A stretch of 64,000 nt of DNA, from the NCBI GenBank assembly GCA_964646625.1, contig CAZYHC010000023.1, positions 1 to 64,000 on the forward strand. The letters are read 5' to 3'. Source of the DNA: DAOULT01 sp964646625 (GTDB lineage: Bacteria; Chloroflexota; Anaerolineae; CAZYHC01). Within the stretch, counting starts at the first letter, position 1, and every line of letters begins with the position of its first letter. The translations under genes were made by a program, and so were the position numbers. Below, one piece after another: positions 1-8,422 of the stretch. The notes beneath the pieces were generated by a model that worked only from the letters and a program-made list of their open reading frames with translations, searched no databases and was not told the origin of the DNA.

Positions 1-289
1 GCCTCTATTTTTCCCTCCCACTGCCGTCATTCGCTGACTTTCCGGGAGATCTCATTGTGATCTTGTAGTGAGAGTAGCCTGCCGAAGCAGTCGAAGCCCG
101 GAAGGTTTATTGGAGGTCTCGTTCAGTTGTTAAAGAGTGGTTGGATCCCTCACAAAATTAAAGGGCCATTTTCTCTCACTTCGTGATAGGCAATACACTT
201 TCTATGGTTAGTATAATATATTCCGTCTGACACTACTTGAGAGTTAAGATCTCTTTTCCTTACCCCTTATATAAATTCTGATCATTATT

Positions 290-332
290 CTTACATCGCC
301 CTTACATCACCTAACAGAAGCCTAACATCGAA
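290..332. promoter_or_regulatory. Phased 11-bp direct repeats, putative OmpR-type operator
   Basis: Four related units begin at 290, 301, 311 and 322: CTTACATCGCC, CTTACATCACC, CTAACAGAAGC and CTAACATCGAA. The 10-11 bp phase puts them on one face of the helix, as in Pho-box/OmpR-class sites. CTTACATCACC recurs exactly at 8504-8514 in a second array. Two looser units (GAACATTGCC, GAACATTTGA) at 461 and 471 abut the -35 box of the 485-513 promoter. The likely reader is the winged-helix domain of the ATPase encoded at 8545-10086; that is inference. Confidence 0.5.
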
Positions 333-484
333 TATTGTGGCTGTTCTAAACTTGACTTGGTGAGAACCTGTCTCACCACAAGATGTTGTGTAAGTACTGC
401 TATATGACCCTACAGGTTGTGGTTTTAGAGGCTTTTCACCAATTGTAAAACGGATTAACTGAACATTGCCGAACATTTGAGCTA

Positions 485-513
485 TTGCAAAAAAAGTAAC
501 AATGTGGTATAAT
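485..513 (+). promoter_or_regulatory. Sigma70-type promoter of the NTPase/TPR pair
   Basis: TTGCAA (485-490) and TATAAT (508-513) are separated by exactly 17 bp. Transcription would begin near 520 and run through a roughly 310-nt leader containing the intrinsic terminator at 675-714 before reaching the start codon at 835. Confidence 0.6.
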
Positions 514-674
514 CAAAATAAGGTGGGGATGAAATCGGTCGTTTTTTAATCAAACCTCAATTAAAGTTTTGCCAGTAAATGTATAAGGGAGCTTGCTCAG
601 TGATGAGACACCACTGTAATGGTTACGTGATTTCATCAAATAATGCTTCCTTCTGGGTTCAACAGCCCGGTAGC

Positions 675-714
675 GCGCAATTTCTTGCTCAAAGCAGCAA
701 GAGTTGCGCTTTTT
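675..714 (+). terminator. Intrinsic terminator in the leader (attenuator candidate)
   Basis: GCGCAA (675-680) pairs with TTGCGC (704-709), and TCTTGCT (683-689) pairs with AGCAAGA (695-701). Five T residues follow directly. It lies downstream of the only good promoter and upstream of the first gene, so it should stop most transcripts unless antitermination occurs. Confidence 0.65.
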
Positions 715-834
715 AATCTCCTAAGTAACTCAACAGGCCGAATTTGACGGGTAGAACTTTGAGAACGCTACAGGTGTATCTGTGGAGAGATTTCCGTCCA
801 GGGACTTTGCATTCCCGATAGGAGGGCAGGGCTT

Positions 835-2856
835 ATGAGCGAAAGATTACGGATTATCAGCGCAATTCGTACACCTGAGATTATTGGCCGCGGCAGGGAG
901 AGGAAGGCCATAAGGGAGGCTATAGAGGATGATCGAACGCGCATCCTCTATCTGAGGGGTAGAGGCGGTATCGGCAAGACTCGTCTCCTGGAAGAAGTGT
1001 CTGCCATCGCCGAGGAGAGTGCTAATAAGGAAGACTGTTTGTGGGGGGATATTATAGACCTATACGACACCGCCAACCACAGCGGCGATGGCCTTGAGGC
1101 AGCTATTATCCGGGGGCTGGATCCCAAGGAAAAACGCTTCGCCAACTACCGTGAACGGCGCAAAGAATTTGTGGAAGGCCGGGTCTCCGCCAGCCCGGAG
1201 CGGCTAGAGGAGTTGAGAAAAAAGAAAGACGAGGCTTTTTTAGCCGATTACAATAAGCTAAGCAAACACAAACGGCCGATCCTCTGTTTTGACACGTTAG
1301 AGTTGATTCAGTATGAACGCGATCCGGTACAGTCTATATGCGGTATCGAGAAGTTCGGTCTGGAAGAGGTGCAATCCTGGCTGAGCGACCGCGCCAGCCA
1401 GATGAGCAATACGATGATTATCTTGGCCGGCCGGCCTGAGCCAAAACTATATGAGGATCTCGTCCGAAGCCAGCTTGTTAACCCGGAGGATGTATATGAT
1501 CTGGGGGGACTTTCTCTGGGGGAGACGAAAGATTACCTCGATACTCTTGCCTCTAGCGCGGAGCCTGAGGTGAGAGCTGCGGTGCAAGCTATAGATGACG
1601 AAGGGCGTGAGCTTATCCATCTATACACAGAGGGCCGCCCTATCATGCTCTCTCTGGTTTTAATTACGGACTGGGTGGTAAAAAGGGCGCCAGTCTTTGA
1701 TGAAATTATCACCACCCCATTGGAAGAGTTGAAGGCCGACGATAAGAAACTGGCAGAAGCCAGAGAGTGGCTGGAGAAAGAGATCGCAGGGGTGCTGCTG
1801 GCTATGGACCCAGATAACCCTATTGCGCTGGCTCTGTGTTACGCAGCCTGGGCTCGCAAGGGCCTCAATGCGGAACTGCTGACCCGGATGTCCGGCCTAT
1901 CCGTCGAGGAGAGCACAAAGGTGTTAGATGACCTGAAAGGGCTGGCCTTTGTCAAGACCCGGCCGGGTACTGACCTGATCTTTTTACACGATGAGATGTA
2001 TGAGTTGATGGATGAACATATCCTTAAGGATCAGGTTGAAGAGCGCGATCAGGTTTCTCAGAAGATCATCGAGTACTATGATGGAGAGATAAAAAAGATG
2101 GCCCCAGCCAGTGACATAAGACAAAACCTGATAGTTGATCGCCTGTACTATCAACTGCTCAAGGATCCCAAAAGTGGTTATGAGGAGTACTGCTGGCTGG
2201 ATGACGAAGCAATCGACGGCCACGAATTCAACTACGATATGCGTCTGCGTGATGAAATATTGCGCTTTTTCAGGCATCCCGTGAATGAGAAGCGGGCGAA
2301 AATGCACGGATTGCCCAAAGATAGCGTTGATAAAGACTGCGCCGTGAGATGGGTCAAACGCTACATAGCCCGCTTAGAGTATGAGAGAGCTTTGCGAATC
2401 ATTGAGGACATTCAAGCCAGCGATGCGTCTTTGTTCGCCACCAAAGAGGTGCTTTTCGAGACCGAGTTGCTCACCGTCAAAGGGAAAGCTATGGCTTTAC
2501 TGGGCCGCGCTGACATGGATGAGACGGTCGGGACACTGAAGGACGCCATCAACCTGCTCGTTAGTGAAGAGACGGTCAGGACGCTGAGGGCCACTATTAA
2601 CCCGTCCGAAGGCGAGTTAGATATAGAAGAGACGCTTGGGACGCTGAAGGACGCTATCAACCTGTTCGAAGGTAAGGCGAGTCTGGAAGAGAGAATCGGG
2701 AAGCTGAAGACCGCTATCAACCTGCTAGAAGTTGAGGAGGGTATGGAAGAGGTGGTTGGGACGCTGAAGACCGCTATCAACCTGCTAGAAGTTGAAGGGG
2801 ATGTGGAAGAGGCAGTCAGGGCGTTGAAGGCCGCCATCGAGTTGCTATTGGGGTAG
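835..2856 (+). CDS. STAND-like P-loop NTPase with C-terminal 20-aa repeats
   Basis: A 673-residue protein. Residues 42-49 form a Walker A loop (GRGGIGKT), residues 146-152 (PILCFDT) a Walker B strand, and a sensor-like strand ends in AGRPEP. A helical middle region follows. The last 110 residues are 20-residue repeats with core TLKxAINLL, encoded by 60-bp direct repeats. The start is supported by GGAGGG upstream. STAND ATPases act as ligand-triggered switches using helical repeats as sensors; here the TPR protein encoded next could supply the sensor. The reading frame ends at a TAG caused by an apparent 4-bp loss in the last repeat, so the protein may be shorter than its ancestor. Ligand and target are unknown. 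Confidence 0.75.
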   Translation: MSERLRIISAIRTPEIIGRGRERKAIREAIEDDRTRILYLRGRGGIGKTRLLEEVSAIAEESANKEDCLWGDIIDLYDTANHSGDGLEAAIIRGLDPKEKRFANYRERRKEFVEGRVSASPERLEELRKKKDEAFLADYNKLSKHKRPILCFDTLELIQYERDPVQSICGIEKFGLEEVQSWLSDRASQMSNTMIILAGRPEPKLYEDLVRSQLVNPEDVYDLGGLSLGETKDYLDTLASSAEPEVRAAVQAIDDEGRELIHLYTEGRPIMLSLVLITDWVVKRAPVFDEIITTPLEELKADDKKLAEAREWLEKEIAGVLLAMDPDNPIALALCYAAWARKGLNAELLTRMSGLSVEESTKVLDDLKGLAFVKTRPGTDLIFLHDEMYELMDEHILKDQVEERDQVSQKIIEYYDGEIKKMAPASDIRQNLIVDRLYYQLLKDPKSGYEEYCWLDDEAIDGHEFNYDMRLRDEILRFFRHPVNEKRAKMHGLPKDSVDKDCAVRWVKRYIARLEYERALRIIEDIQASDASLFATKEVLFETELLTVKGKAMALLGRADMDETVGTLKDAINLLVSEETVRTLRATINPSEGELDIEETLGTLKDAINLFEGKASLEERIGKLKTAINLLEVEEGMEEVVGTLKTAINLLEVEGDVEEAVRALKAAIELLLG

Positions 2857-2925
2857 GTGTGGAAGAGGCGGTCAGGAAGCTGAAGACCGCTATCAACCTG
2901 CTAAAAAGTTTAAGGAAGGTGACGA
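2533..2925 (+). repeat. 60-bp tandem coding repeats with a 4-bp deletion
   Basis: Repeat cores (like ACGCTGAAG) start at 2533, 2581, 2641, 2701, 2761, 2821 and 2877. Spacings are 48, 60, 60, 60, 60 and 56 bp. The 56-bp unit lacks four bases relative to its neighbours, which throws the frame into TAG at 2854. In the shifted frame the repeat continues (VEEAVRKLKTAINLL) to a TAA at 2936-2938 that overlaps the next start codon. Confidence 0.85.
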
Positions 2926-2928
2926 GGA

Positions 2929-4125
2929 ATGAAAGATAACAACAATAATAATGATTATGAAAGCCGGAAGAAAGCACATATCCTGGCGGAAGCCTACCAC
3001 TATATTGGCTACACTCACGCTCGTTTCGAAAAGTACCGGGAAGCTATAGATGCCTATTCGAGAAGCATCTCCTATCGTAGAGAAGCTGGATTACGATCCG
3101 GGTGGGCTGCTACTCTCAACGATATCTCCTTTGTTTACAGTGAACTCGGGGAGCTGAGAAGAGCCAGGAGATTCTGTGAGCATGGATTAGAAATGAGAGA
3201 GGAGATAGGGCACGAATACTTCATCGGCCTCAGCCAAAATACTCTGGGGCTGATCTGTTTGAAGGAAAATCGACCCCGCGAAGCGCAGAAACATTGCGCG
3301 AACGCTCTAAAACTCTTCGAGAAGCAGAATGATAGGCGAGGCATCGGTCTGGCCTGCAACGCTTTGGGGCAAACCTTCCGCAGGTTTGGGGCATCCACAG
3401 ATGATTTGGCAGAGGCAGAAAATGCTTTCAAACAAGGAGAGGAATGCTTGAAGAGAAGCATCACTATCTTTACCGAACGGGAAGAAACCCCACGCCTGAT
3501 AGAGGCGTATGACGAATTGGGCTGCCTTTACCGCGATTGGGGCACTATGTTAAAAGGTAGGAGGAAGGAAGCAAGGTCGTTTGTAGACAAGGCTGAAGAG
3601 AATATTCTCCTGGCCATCGAATTAACCCCGGCGGATATGCTCGCAGACAGAGCGGATTTCCTCGAAGATTTGGCAGAAGTTCATGTGTGGCGGGAGGACT
3701 TCACAGAAGCGAAGGAAGTGCTTGCAGAACTCGACAGCATCATTCCAGATGACCACAAAATCCTGCCAGGGAAAGGGATAGCAGATATCCCTGAACCTGT
3801 TGCTGGGTTCTGGGGTGCCCTGGGCAAGGGCCATCTGTTACGAGGGGCTATGGCTTATGCACAGGGTGAGTATAAAGAAGCCGCGAAGCATTATATGATA
3901 GCAGGTGCTTACTTCGAGCACAGAGCTAAAGAGGACAAAACGGCTCTGGAATATACTATCGGACACGTCTACGACAAGTTTAAGGTGTTGAAGTATAAGG
4001 ATTTGAGAGAGGTAAGAGATTATGCGTGGGATATTTTGAAGCAATATCGAGTCCAGAGATACAGAAAAATATTTGAGGCAATAGAAGACACTTTAGGAAT
4101 ACCAAAAGATTTAGCTATTCCTTGA
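2929..4125 (+). CDS. TPR-repeat protein, likely partner of the upstream NTPase
   Basis: 398 residues. From about residue 15 to 200 it has tandem 40-residue TPR units of the TPR_12 kind, for example AYHYIGYTHARFEKYREAID and LNDISFVYSELGELRRAR. The remainder is also helical and TPR-like. There is no signal peptide or membrane segment, so it should be cytoplasmic. GACGAGG precedes the ATG. The gene lies 72 bp after the NTPase stop, but the repaired NTPase frame would overlap it by about 10 bp. This suggests the two were translationally coupled, or were once parts of one NTPase-TPR sensor protein. Specific function is unknown. Confidence 0.7.
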   Translation: MKDNNNNNDYESRKKAHILAEAYHYIGYTHARFEKYREAIDAYSRSISYRREAGLRSGWAATLNDISFVYSELGELRRARRFCEHGLEMREEIGHEYFIGLSQNTLGLICLKENRPREAQKHCANALKLFEKQNDRRGIGLACNALGQTFRRFGASTDDLAEAENAFKQGEECLKRSITIFTEREETPRLIEAYDELGCLYRDWGTMLKGRRKEARSFVDKAEENILLAIELTPADMLADRADFLEDLAEVHVWREDFTEAKEVLAELDSIIPDDHKILPGKGIADIPEPVAGFWGALGKGHLLRGAMAYAQGEYKEAAKHYMIAGAYFEHRAKEDKTALEYTIGHVYDKFKVLKYKDLREVRDYAWDILKQYRVQRYRKIFEAIEDTLGIPKDLAIP

Positions 4126-4152
4126 AATGAGAAGTTCTATTTTCTTATTCGA

Positions 4153-4344
4153 TCACTCGCACGCGCAATCATAGTCACAGCCGTCATCGTGGCGAAGCGG
4201 GTCAGGCCGTTCTGTCCGCTCCGGCACAAGCTGGACTATAAGATCGGGTGTCTGTTCGTTCGTCTCAGGAAGGAAGAGCGAGAACCAAGGCGCGGACTTC
4301 ATGATCGGGTAGTGCTTTTTCTGTTTCATATTATTTCTCATCAT
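4153..4344 (-). CDS. Small Cys-rich peptide, RiPP precursor candidate
   Basis: A 63-residue peptide starting MMRNNMKQ. The middle has an aromatic/hydrophobic stretch (APWFSLFLPE, then DLIVQLVPE) and the C-terminus ends DDGCDYDCACE, with three Cys among acidic residues. A strong GGAGG lies in the last codons of the upstream NTPase, and the gene starts 5 bases after that stop codon, so the two are coupled. A leader-like N-terminal part and a Cys-rich C-terminal core are typical of ribosomally made, modified peptides. A SPASM radical SAM enzyme with a PqqD-like domain is encoded 6 kb upstream on the same strand. No family is recognised; it could instead be a small metal-binding protein. Confidence 0.6.
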   Translation of the reverse strand: MMRNNMKQKKHYPIMKSAPWFSLFLPETNEQTPDLIVQLVPERTERPDPLRHDDGCDYDCACE

Positions 4345-4349
4345 CAATT

Positions 4350-5882
4350 CTAACCTCCAATACTCTCTAACTTTCCCGAAAATATATCTACCTGATTAAC
4401 CAGGGAAGTAAAAATTTTTCCGCCAATCAATTCCCGCAGCTCTTCATCTCCTCTCAATTCCTCGTATAAGCTAAGCACCTCGTCAATATCCAAAGAATCT
4501 TCTTTCAACACCTTTTTTAATTCTTCCTGCAACTTCCCGCCCAGTTCCTTTTCCTGCCCCTGGACGAGCGTTACACTAGCCAGATGGAAAAGCTTCTCTA
4601 TGATAAAGCTGGTAGCGCTCTCTGGAAAGTTCTTTATCCAGTCGTCATATAGCTCGATGGCTGTGTTGTGACGCTTGATATATTCTCCTGTCTCGTTTTC
4701 CCGCAGGACGTTGGCCATCATCTTGCGCACTGTAGGGTCCAGGATGTATCCTCTATGGGCTGAACTCCATCTGACCAGCGTTGTCTCTACCATCTTAGCG
4801 ATCAAATCCAAGTAAAAACGGTCCGCTTTTGTTTCGTAGCTTTCGTCTTCAAAGCGGGTCAGGAAAAAACGTAAGGGACTGGCATTGAACTTACGCAGGA
4901 TGCAAACATTATCCAGGTATGTTTTAAGGTCTGTCGCCTTCACTTCTTTCAGAATCACACCATCAATGATCCTGTCCACGGTGCCATTTATCCGCCTTAG
5001 AATCTCCTTCAGGGTATCCTTATCAATAATCTCCTTTTCTTGCTGCTGGCCGATGTCGATGAGTTCTTCCAACACTTCCCTGCTGGTCAGAGGATGACCG
5101 GCGGAGAAACGTAATATAGCTTCAAGAACGTCTTCGGGATAGGCTTTCAACTGCTCATATATTCGTCGTCTATCGAGGGATTCCTGTTGTATCTTTTGCA
5201 ATTGCTCCTGTGTCTGTTGCCAGTTAAAGGGTTGCAGCTCCACGGCCTCTACCCGACGGCGGACTTCAAACTTTTTCCAGCGTAAACGGTCCCTGCCGGC
5301 AAAAATGGCTACCACTTTATCACTACGCACGACGCGTTCTATCACCTGCTCTTCCAACCAGTAGAAGAGATCGTCACCGGCTTGTTCGGTGGTATCAAAA
5401 ATAAGAACAGGCGAGACATGATCTGTCAATCGCCTGATAAAATCGACGAAGGTCTCGACCACCTCCGGTCGGCGCTCGTCACCAGAAATAGCCTGTCTAA
5501 GGGCTTCCCACTCTCTATGCAGTTCCCCGCCCCTTGACGCCATTTGCTCTGCCATACTCTCAACCAGAGCAGCCAACACATCAAAGCCTGGCTGCAGGCA
5601 GCCAGGCTTGGGATCGCTACTAAAATCCACGAGGGCGCTTACGCTTCCTTTATCCTTTTTATATATAGAGAGTATTTCATTTACCAACCAGGACTTGCCC
5701 AATCCTATAACACCATAAAAATTCAATATAGGTGTAGAAACGACTTCCTCTCGTTGAATAGCCCTGACCCTCTTCTCAATCAGATTCAACTCCTCGGCTC
5801 GATTGGCGAACTCTTCGACTTTGTAAGGTCTGAATCCGTAACGCTCGGGTTCTCTCTGATTTTGGGCAGGTGATGTGTCCAT
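4350..5882 (-). CDS. STAND-like P-loop NTPase
   Basis: 510 residues with Walker A GVIGLGKS at 57-64, Walker B PVLIFDTTEQ near 158-167, and a sensor strand VVAIFAGRDRLRW. The rest is helical, consistent with lid and winged-helix regions and no obvious repeats. The layout (Walker B ending FDT, sensor ending AGR) matches the plus-strand NTPase at 835, so the two are probably related. GAGAGG precedes the ATG. It lies between a small helical protein (68 bp upstream) and the Cys-rich peptide (5 bp downstream). Role inferred: nucleotide-driven switch or effector control in the same system. Confidence 0.7.
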   Translation of the reverse strand: MDTSPAQNQREPERYGFRPYKVEEFANRAEELNLIEKRVRAIQREEVVSTPILNFYGVIGLGKSWLVNEILSIYKKDKGSVSALVDFSSDPKPGCLQPGFDVLAALVESMAEQMASRGGELHREWEALRQAISGDERRPEVVETFVDFIRRLTDHVSPVLIFDTTEQAGDDLFYWLEEQVIERVVRSDKVVAIFAGRDRLRWKKFEVRRRVEAVELQPFNWQQTQEQLQKIQQESLDRRRIYEQLKAYPEDVLEAILRFSAGHPLTSREVLEELIDIGQQQEKEIIDKDTLKEILRRINGTVDRIIDGVILKEVKATDLKTYLDNVCILRKFNASPLRFFLTRFEDESYETKADRFYLDLIAKMVETTLVRWSSAHRGYILDPTVRKMMANVLRENETGEYIKRHNTAIELYDDWIKNFPESATSFIIEKLFHLASVTLVQGQEKELGGKLQEELKKVLKEDSLDIDEVLSLYEELRGDEELRELIGGKIFTSLVNQVDIFSGKLESIGG

Positions 5883-5950
5883 GATAAGTCCTCTCCAACC
5901 ACTGCAAGCTATTTTATTTTATGGCCCTGACCTGACTGATGCCTCTTGGC

Positions 5951-6496
5951 TCACTGAGCAGATACATATAGACCATCCAGTAACTTTTTCAACCGCCCGC
6001 TCTCCACCTCTATTTCTCTTTCCAAATCAGGAATAGTTGCTTCAAGACGCGCTTTATCTGCGGGACTGATGATAGGGTCAGCTAACTGACGACGATATGC
6101 GTTAAGCATTCTGGTCTTTTTGCGGATGATATTTAATGAAGTTTCAAGGCTATCTTGCATCAACAGAAGTTTATCGGCGTTGATGGCTAACTCAACATCA
6201 TCCAGCCATACAACAGGGGCATCAGCCTGCTCAGAGACTTTAATGTCCCTGGGCTTGCTTCCTTCACCCTTATGCTCCCGCCAATGATCCAGGAGCTTAC
6301 CAGCTTCATCGAACAGGAACTTGGTCGCCTCTATCAGAACAGGTAGGGCGAATTGCAACGTCGGTTGATCTGTCACTTCTGACCTTCTTTCGCGGGAAGG
6401 AGTGGATATAGGCATATGTTCAAGATTACTCAAAGCCTTGATCAAATCTTGCTCTGTCAGAAAGATATCTTTTTCATTCATAGTAAACAAAGCCAT
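5951..6496 (-). CDS. Small helical protein, unknown function
   Basis: 181 residues, not recognised. Residues about 48-75 form a hydrophobic/amphipathic helix (ALPVLIEATKFLFDEAGKLL) that might touch a membrane or partner. Residues about 110-175 look like a pair of charged helices or a coiled coil. The start lies 6 bp after the TIR-ATPase stop, so the genes are co-transcribed. An alternative start is Met6. Small helical constant components are common beside STAND/TIR conflict genes, so an adaptor role is possible, but nothing in the sequence proves it. Confidence 0.55.
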   Translation of the reverse strand: MALFTMNEKDIFLTEQDLIKALSNLEHMPISTPSRERRSEVTDQPTLQFALPVLIEATKFLFDEAGKLLDHWREHKGEGSKPRDIKVSEQADAPVVWLDDVELAINADKLLLMQDSLETSLNIIRKKTRMLNAYRRQLADPIISPADKARLEATIPDLEREIEVESGRLKKLLDGLYVSAQ

Positions 6497-6502
6497 AGGT
6501 CT

Positions 6503-8080
6503 TTAACTACGTGCGTGAACCCGGATGATTTCCTCTCCCAATAAGAGTAGGTTTCTAGGAGAGCCCGCAGCAACTCTGACTAATGCTTTATCTATTTTTT
6601 GATTGAAAGGATACTCGGTGATCGCCATCAAACTATCAAATTTCCCCTCACTGGCCATTTCCAACCTCAAGCGCAAAAGCTCGAGCAGTTCCTCTTCAGT
6701 CCAGGTGAATTTAGACACTCTAATGCGTCCCGTCTCTACACCACGGTGCTTTATCAATCGATCCTCCACTTCCAAAGGCAGAAAAAATTTAAAATATATA
6801 TCAGGCATAGATACAAGGCTAAGAGTCCCAAAAAGATGTTTAAGAAGATCCTCGATGCCCTGGAGCGATTTGGTCTCCGGATAGCCATCTACCCCATCAA
6901 CGAGGATGAAAATGGCCTTGAAATTAAGAGCCTTTGTGATACGACTGAAGCATTTCAGTTTCAGTAAATCGGAAGCACCATCCGCAAAGACGGAAGGCGG
7001 ATGTAATTCCATTCGTGCCACAACTCTGGCAAACTTGAGAAGGGGATGACCTTTCAGAGACTCAGGCATCCCCTCCTTCTCCTCACCCGGTTCAGGCTCG
7101 TCCTCAGGTTTGGGTTCCTCTCCCGCCCGACGTTCCATCCCTACCTGGATAGCTTTCACTAACCGTGTCCAATCATCCTTTTCAAACAAGTCCACCCACT
7201 GGAACTTACTCAGTCTTTCCGGTGCCGGGCAATCTTCCAGCCGTACCGGAATCAGATAGATATCGCTATCCAACTTTTCCTGCCAAATATTCAGAGCCTG
7301 TTTAATTTCCCTCTGAATCCAACCTCTTTTGGCCGATTTGGCCGACAGACACACCAGGAAGAAATCAGAGCGCCGGATAGCTTTCTGGATACTGGTTTGC
7401 CATATTTCTCCTGGGAGGATGTCTTTTGTGTCCACCCAGGGTTTGAACCCAGCCTCGGACAATTTTTGGTAAAGTCTCTCCACCTCTTCCTCATCCTCTC
7501 GGGCATAGCTGAGGAAAATTTGAGCTGTTGCTTTCGCTATGAAATCCTCTTGTTCGGATGTCTCAGTTTTACTTGGGGATATCCCTTTCTCACTCATAGC
7601 CCTTTTGAGACGATAATCCCATTTTTCACCTGATGGATAGTGCGTGAGATAAAAGCCAAAGAGATCTTGATCATCATTGGACAATCTGAGAAACAAATTA
7701 GGATGCCTTACAAAGAAATCAAATAATTCCGATGTTGCACAACACAATATACACTCTAAATGAGCTTTTAATGATATCGAAGAGAGAGCCCTGACTAATT
7801 CGCTAAAATCTGTGTACCTGATCAGAAAAATGTCCTCTTTGCAGTGTCTTTTCAGGCAACGTCTTTCCAGCATCCAACGGTTGCTTGTTTTACCACCTCC
7901 TGGTGAGGCAAAAAGGGCCACCGAATACGGCCCTTGAATCATGTCGAACCCAGGATGTTGGATGAAGTGCTCCTCAAGATGCTCATCCCATTCTGCTGAG
8001 GCCCCTATGAAAGGATGGTAAACAAATCCTACTGTGTTTAACCATTCCTGGACTGGATCCGAATTTGGGGGTGTTGCCAT
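6503..8080 (-). CDS. P-loop ATPase with an inserted TIR domain
   Basis: 525 residues. Walker A ASPGGGKT is at 58-65 and Walker B IFILVDGVDGY at about 390-400. Between them, residues about 186-312 form a TIR domain: AQIFLSYARED, the PWVDTKDILPG segment, and LSAKSAKRGWIQREI with the putative NADase Glu at 258. An acidic linker (PKPEDEPEPGEEKEG) follows. The N-terminus (FVYHPF) and C-terminus (VAAGSPRNLLLLG) closely match the ATPase at 8545-10086, which lacks the TIR. TIR domains cleave NAD or make signals in defence and death systems, so this is a likely effector gated by its ATPase. It heads a four-gene operon. Confidence 0.8.
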   Translation of the reverse strand: MATPPNSDPVQEWLNTVGFVYHPFIGASAEWDEHLEEHFIQHPGFDMIQGPYSVALFASPGGGKTSNRWMLERRCLKRHCKEDIFLIRYTDFSELVRALSSISLKAHLECILCCATSELFDFFVRHPNLFLRLSNDDQDLFGFYLTHYPSGEKWDYRLKRAMSEKGISPSKTETSEQEDFIAKATAQIFLSYAREDEEEVERLYQKLSEAGFKPWVDTKDILPGEIWQTSIQKAIRRSDFFLVCLSAKSAKRGWIQREIKQALNIWQEKLDSDIYLIPVRLEDCPAPERLSKFQWVDLFEKDDWTRLVKAIQVGMERRAGEEPKPEDEPEPGEEKEGMPESLKGHPLLKFARVVARMELHPPSVFADGASDLLKLKCFSRITKALNFKAIFILVDGVDGYPETKSLQGIEDLLKHLFGTLSLVSMPDIYFKFFLPLEVEDRLIKHRGVETGRIRVSKFTWTEEELLELLRLRLEMASEGKFDSLMAITEYPFNQKIDKALVRVAAGSPRNLLLLGEEIIRVHARS

Positions 8081-8106
8081 CTGTTAAATTCTTACGGCGC
8101 AATCTT

Positions 8107-8144
8107 CAAACAAAAACCGTCCCTTGCCATTTGAGGAGGGACGG
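8107..8144 (-). terminator. Intrinsic terminator in the leader of the TIR-ATPase operon
   Basis: On the minus strand CCGTCCCT (8144-8137) pairs with AGGGACGG (8124-8117) and is followed by TTTTTGTTTG. It lies only 27 bases before the ATG at 8080. An upstream ACGGGA segment (minus strand, 8196-8191) could pair with the 5' arm (8146-8141) and act as an antiterminator. Confidence 0.6.
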
Positions 8145-8171
8145 GATAGCTTAGGCCAGAAAGCGTTGTCT

Positions 8172-8270
8172 GCGAGATAGGCTTCCGCTGTCCCGTACAA
8201 AACACAAAAAGGGAATAACCTATCTCGCGATGGTGGCGCAAGATAGATCATTCCCTAATGTATCGGGACA
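8172..8270 (-). promoter_or_regulatory. Structured leader RNA with alternative pairings
   Basis: A nested hairpin spans 8189-8270: TGTCCCG/CGGGACA, AGGGAAT/ATTCCCT and CTATCT/AGATAG. A second segment, GCGAGATAGG at 8172-8181, is perfectly complementary to 8219-8228, inside the first hairpin. The two folds are mutually exclusive and precede the terminator at 8107-8144, as in an attenuator. A short palindromic mobile-element remnant is an alternative explanation for the 82-bp hairpin. Confidence 0.5.
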
Positions 8271-8320
8271 CGCCAATGCCTCAGAAACCATTTTAATCTA
8301 ACAGCATCTTGATTCGACAT
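8255..8320 (-). CDS. Possible 21-codon leader peptide
   Basis: An ATG at 8320 preceded by AAAGGGAG starts a 21-residue frame ending in TAG within the structured leader. The peptide is rich in Trp, Arg and His (WFLRHWRVPIH). It may be a leader peptide coupling translation to the downstream fold, or a chance frame. No homologue is recognised. Confidence 0.25.
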   Translation of the reverse strand: MSNQDAVRLKWFLRHWRVPIH

Positions 8321-8422
8321 AACCGTTGCTCCCTTTAATCAAATGCCCACGGAACTCAACCTCCTCCTACAGATAGAGTGTTACCTAGCATCCATTAAAG
8401 GGGTCGCTTCTCCTCTATCTCA

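Larger units (their letters stand above)
1..834. other. Non-coding left end and leader of the NTPase gene
   Basis: No convincing protein gene is visible in the first 834 bases. The stretch holds phased 11-bp repeats (290-332), a good sigma70-type promoter (485-513), a 37-codon open frame at 603-716 preceded by AAGGGAG, and a strong intrinsic terminator (675-714) before the start at 835. The short frame runs through the terminator hairpin, so it is either a leader peptide or chance. Confidence 0.6.

Noticed and set aside
2412..2837. Ser-rich minus-strand open frame
   Set aside because: It is the antisense shadow of the 60-bp coding repeats and has no RBS.
2533..2925. CRISPR-like array
   Set aside because: The units are contiguous and translated, with no spacers; no other array was seen in the window.
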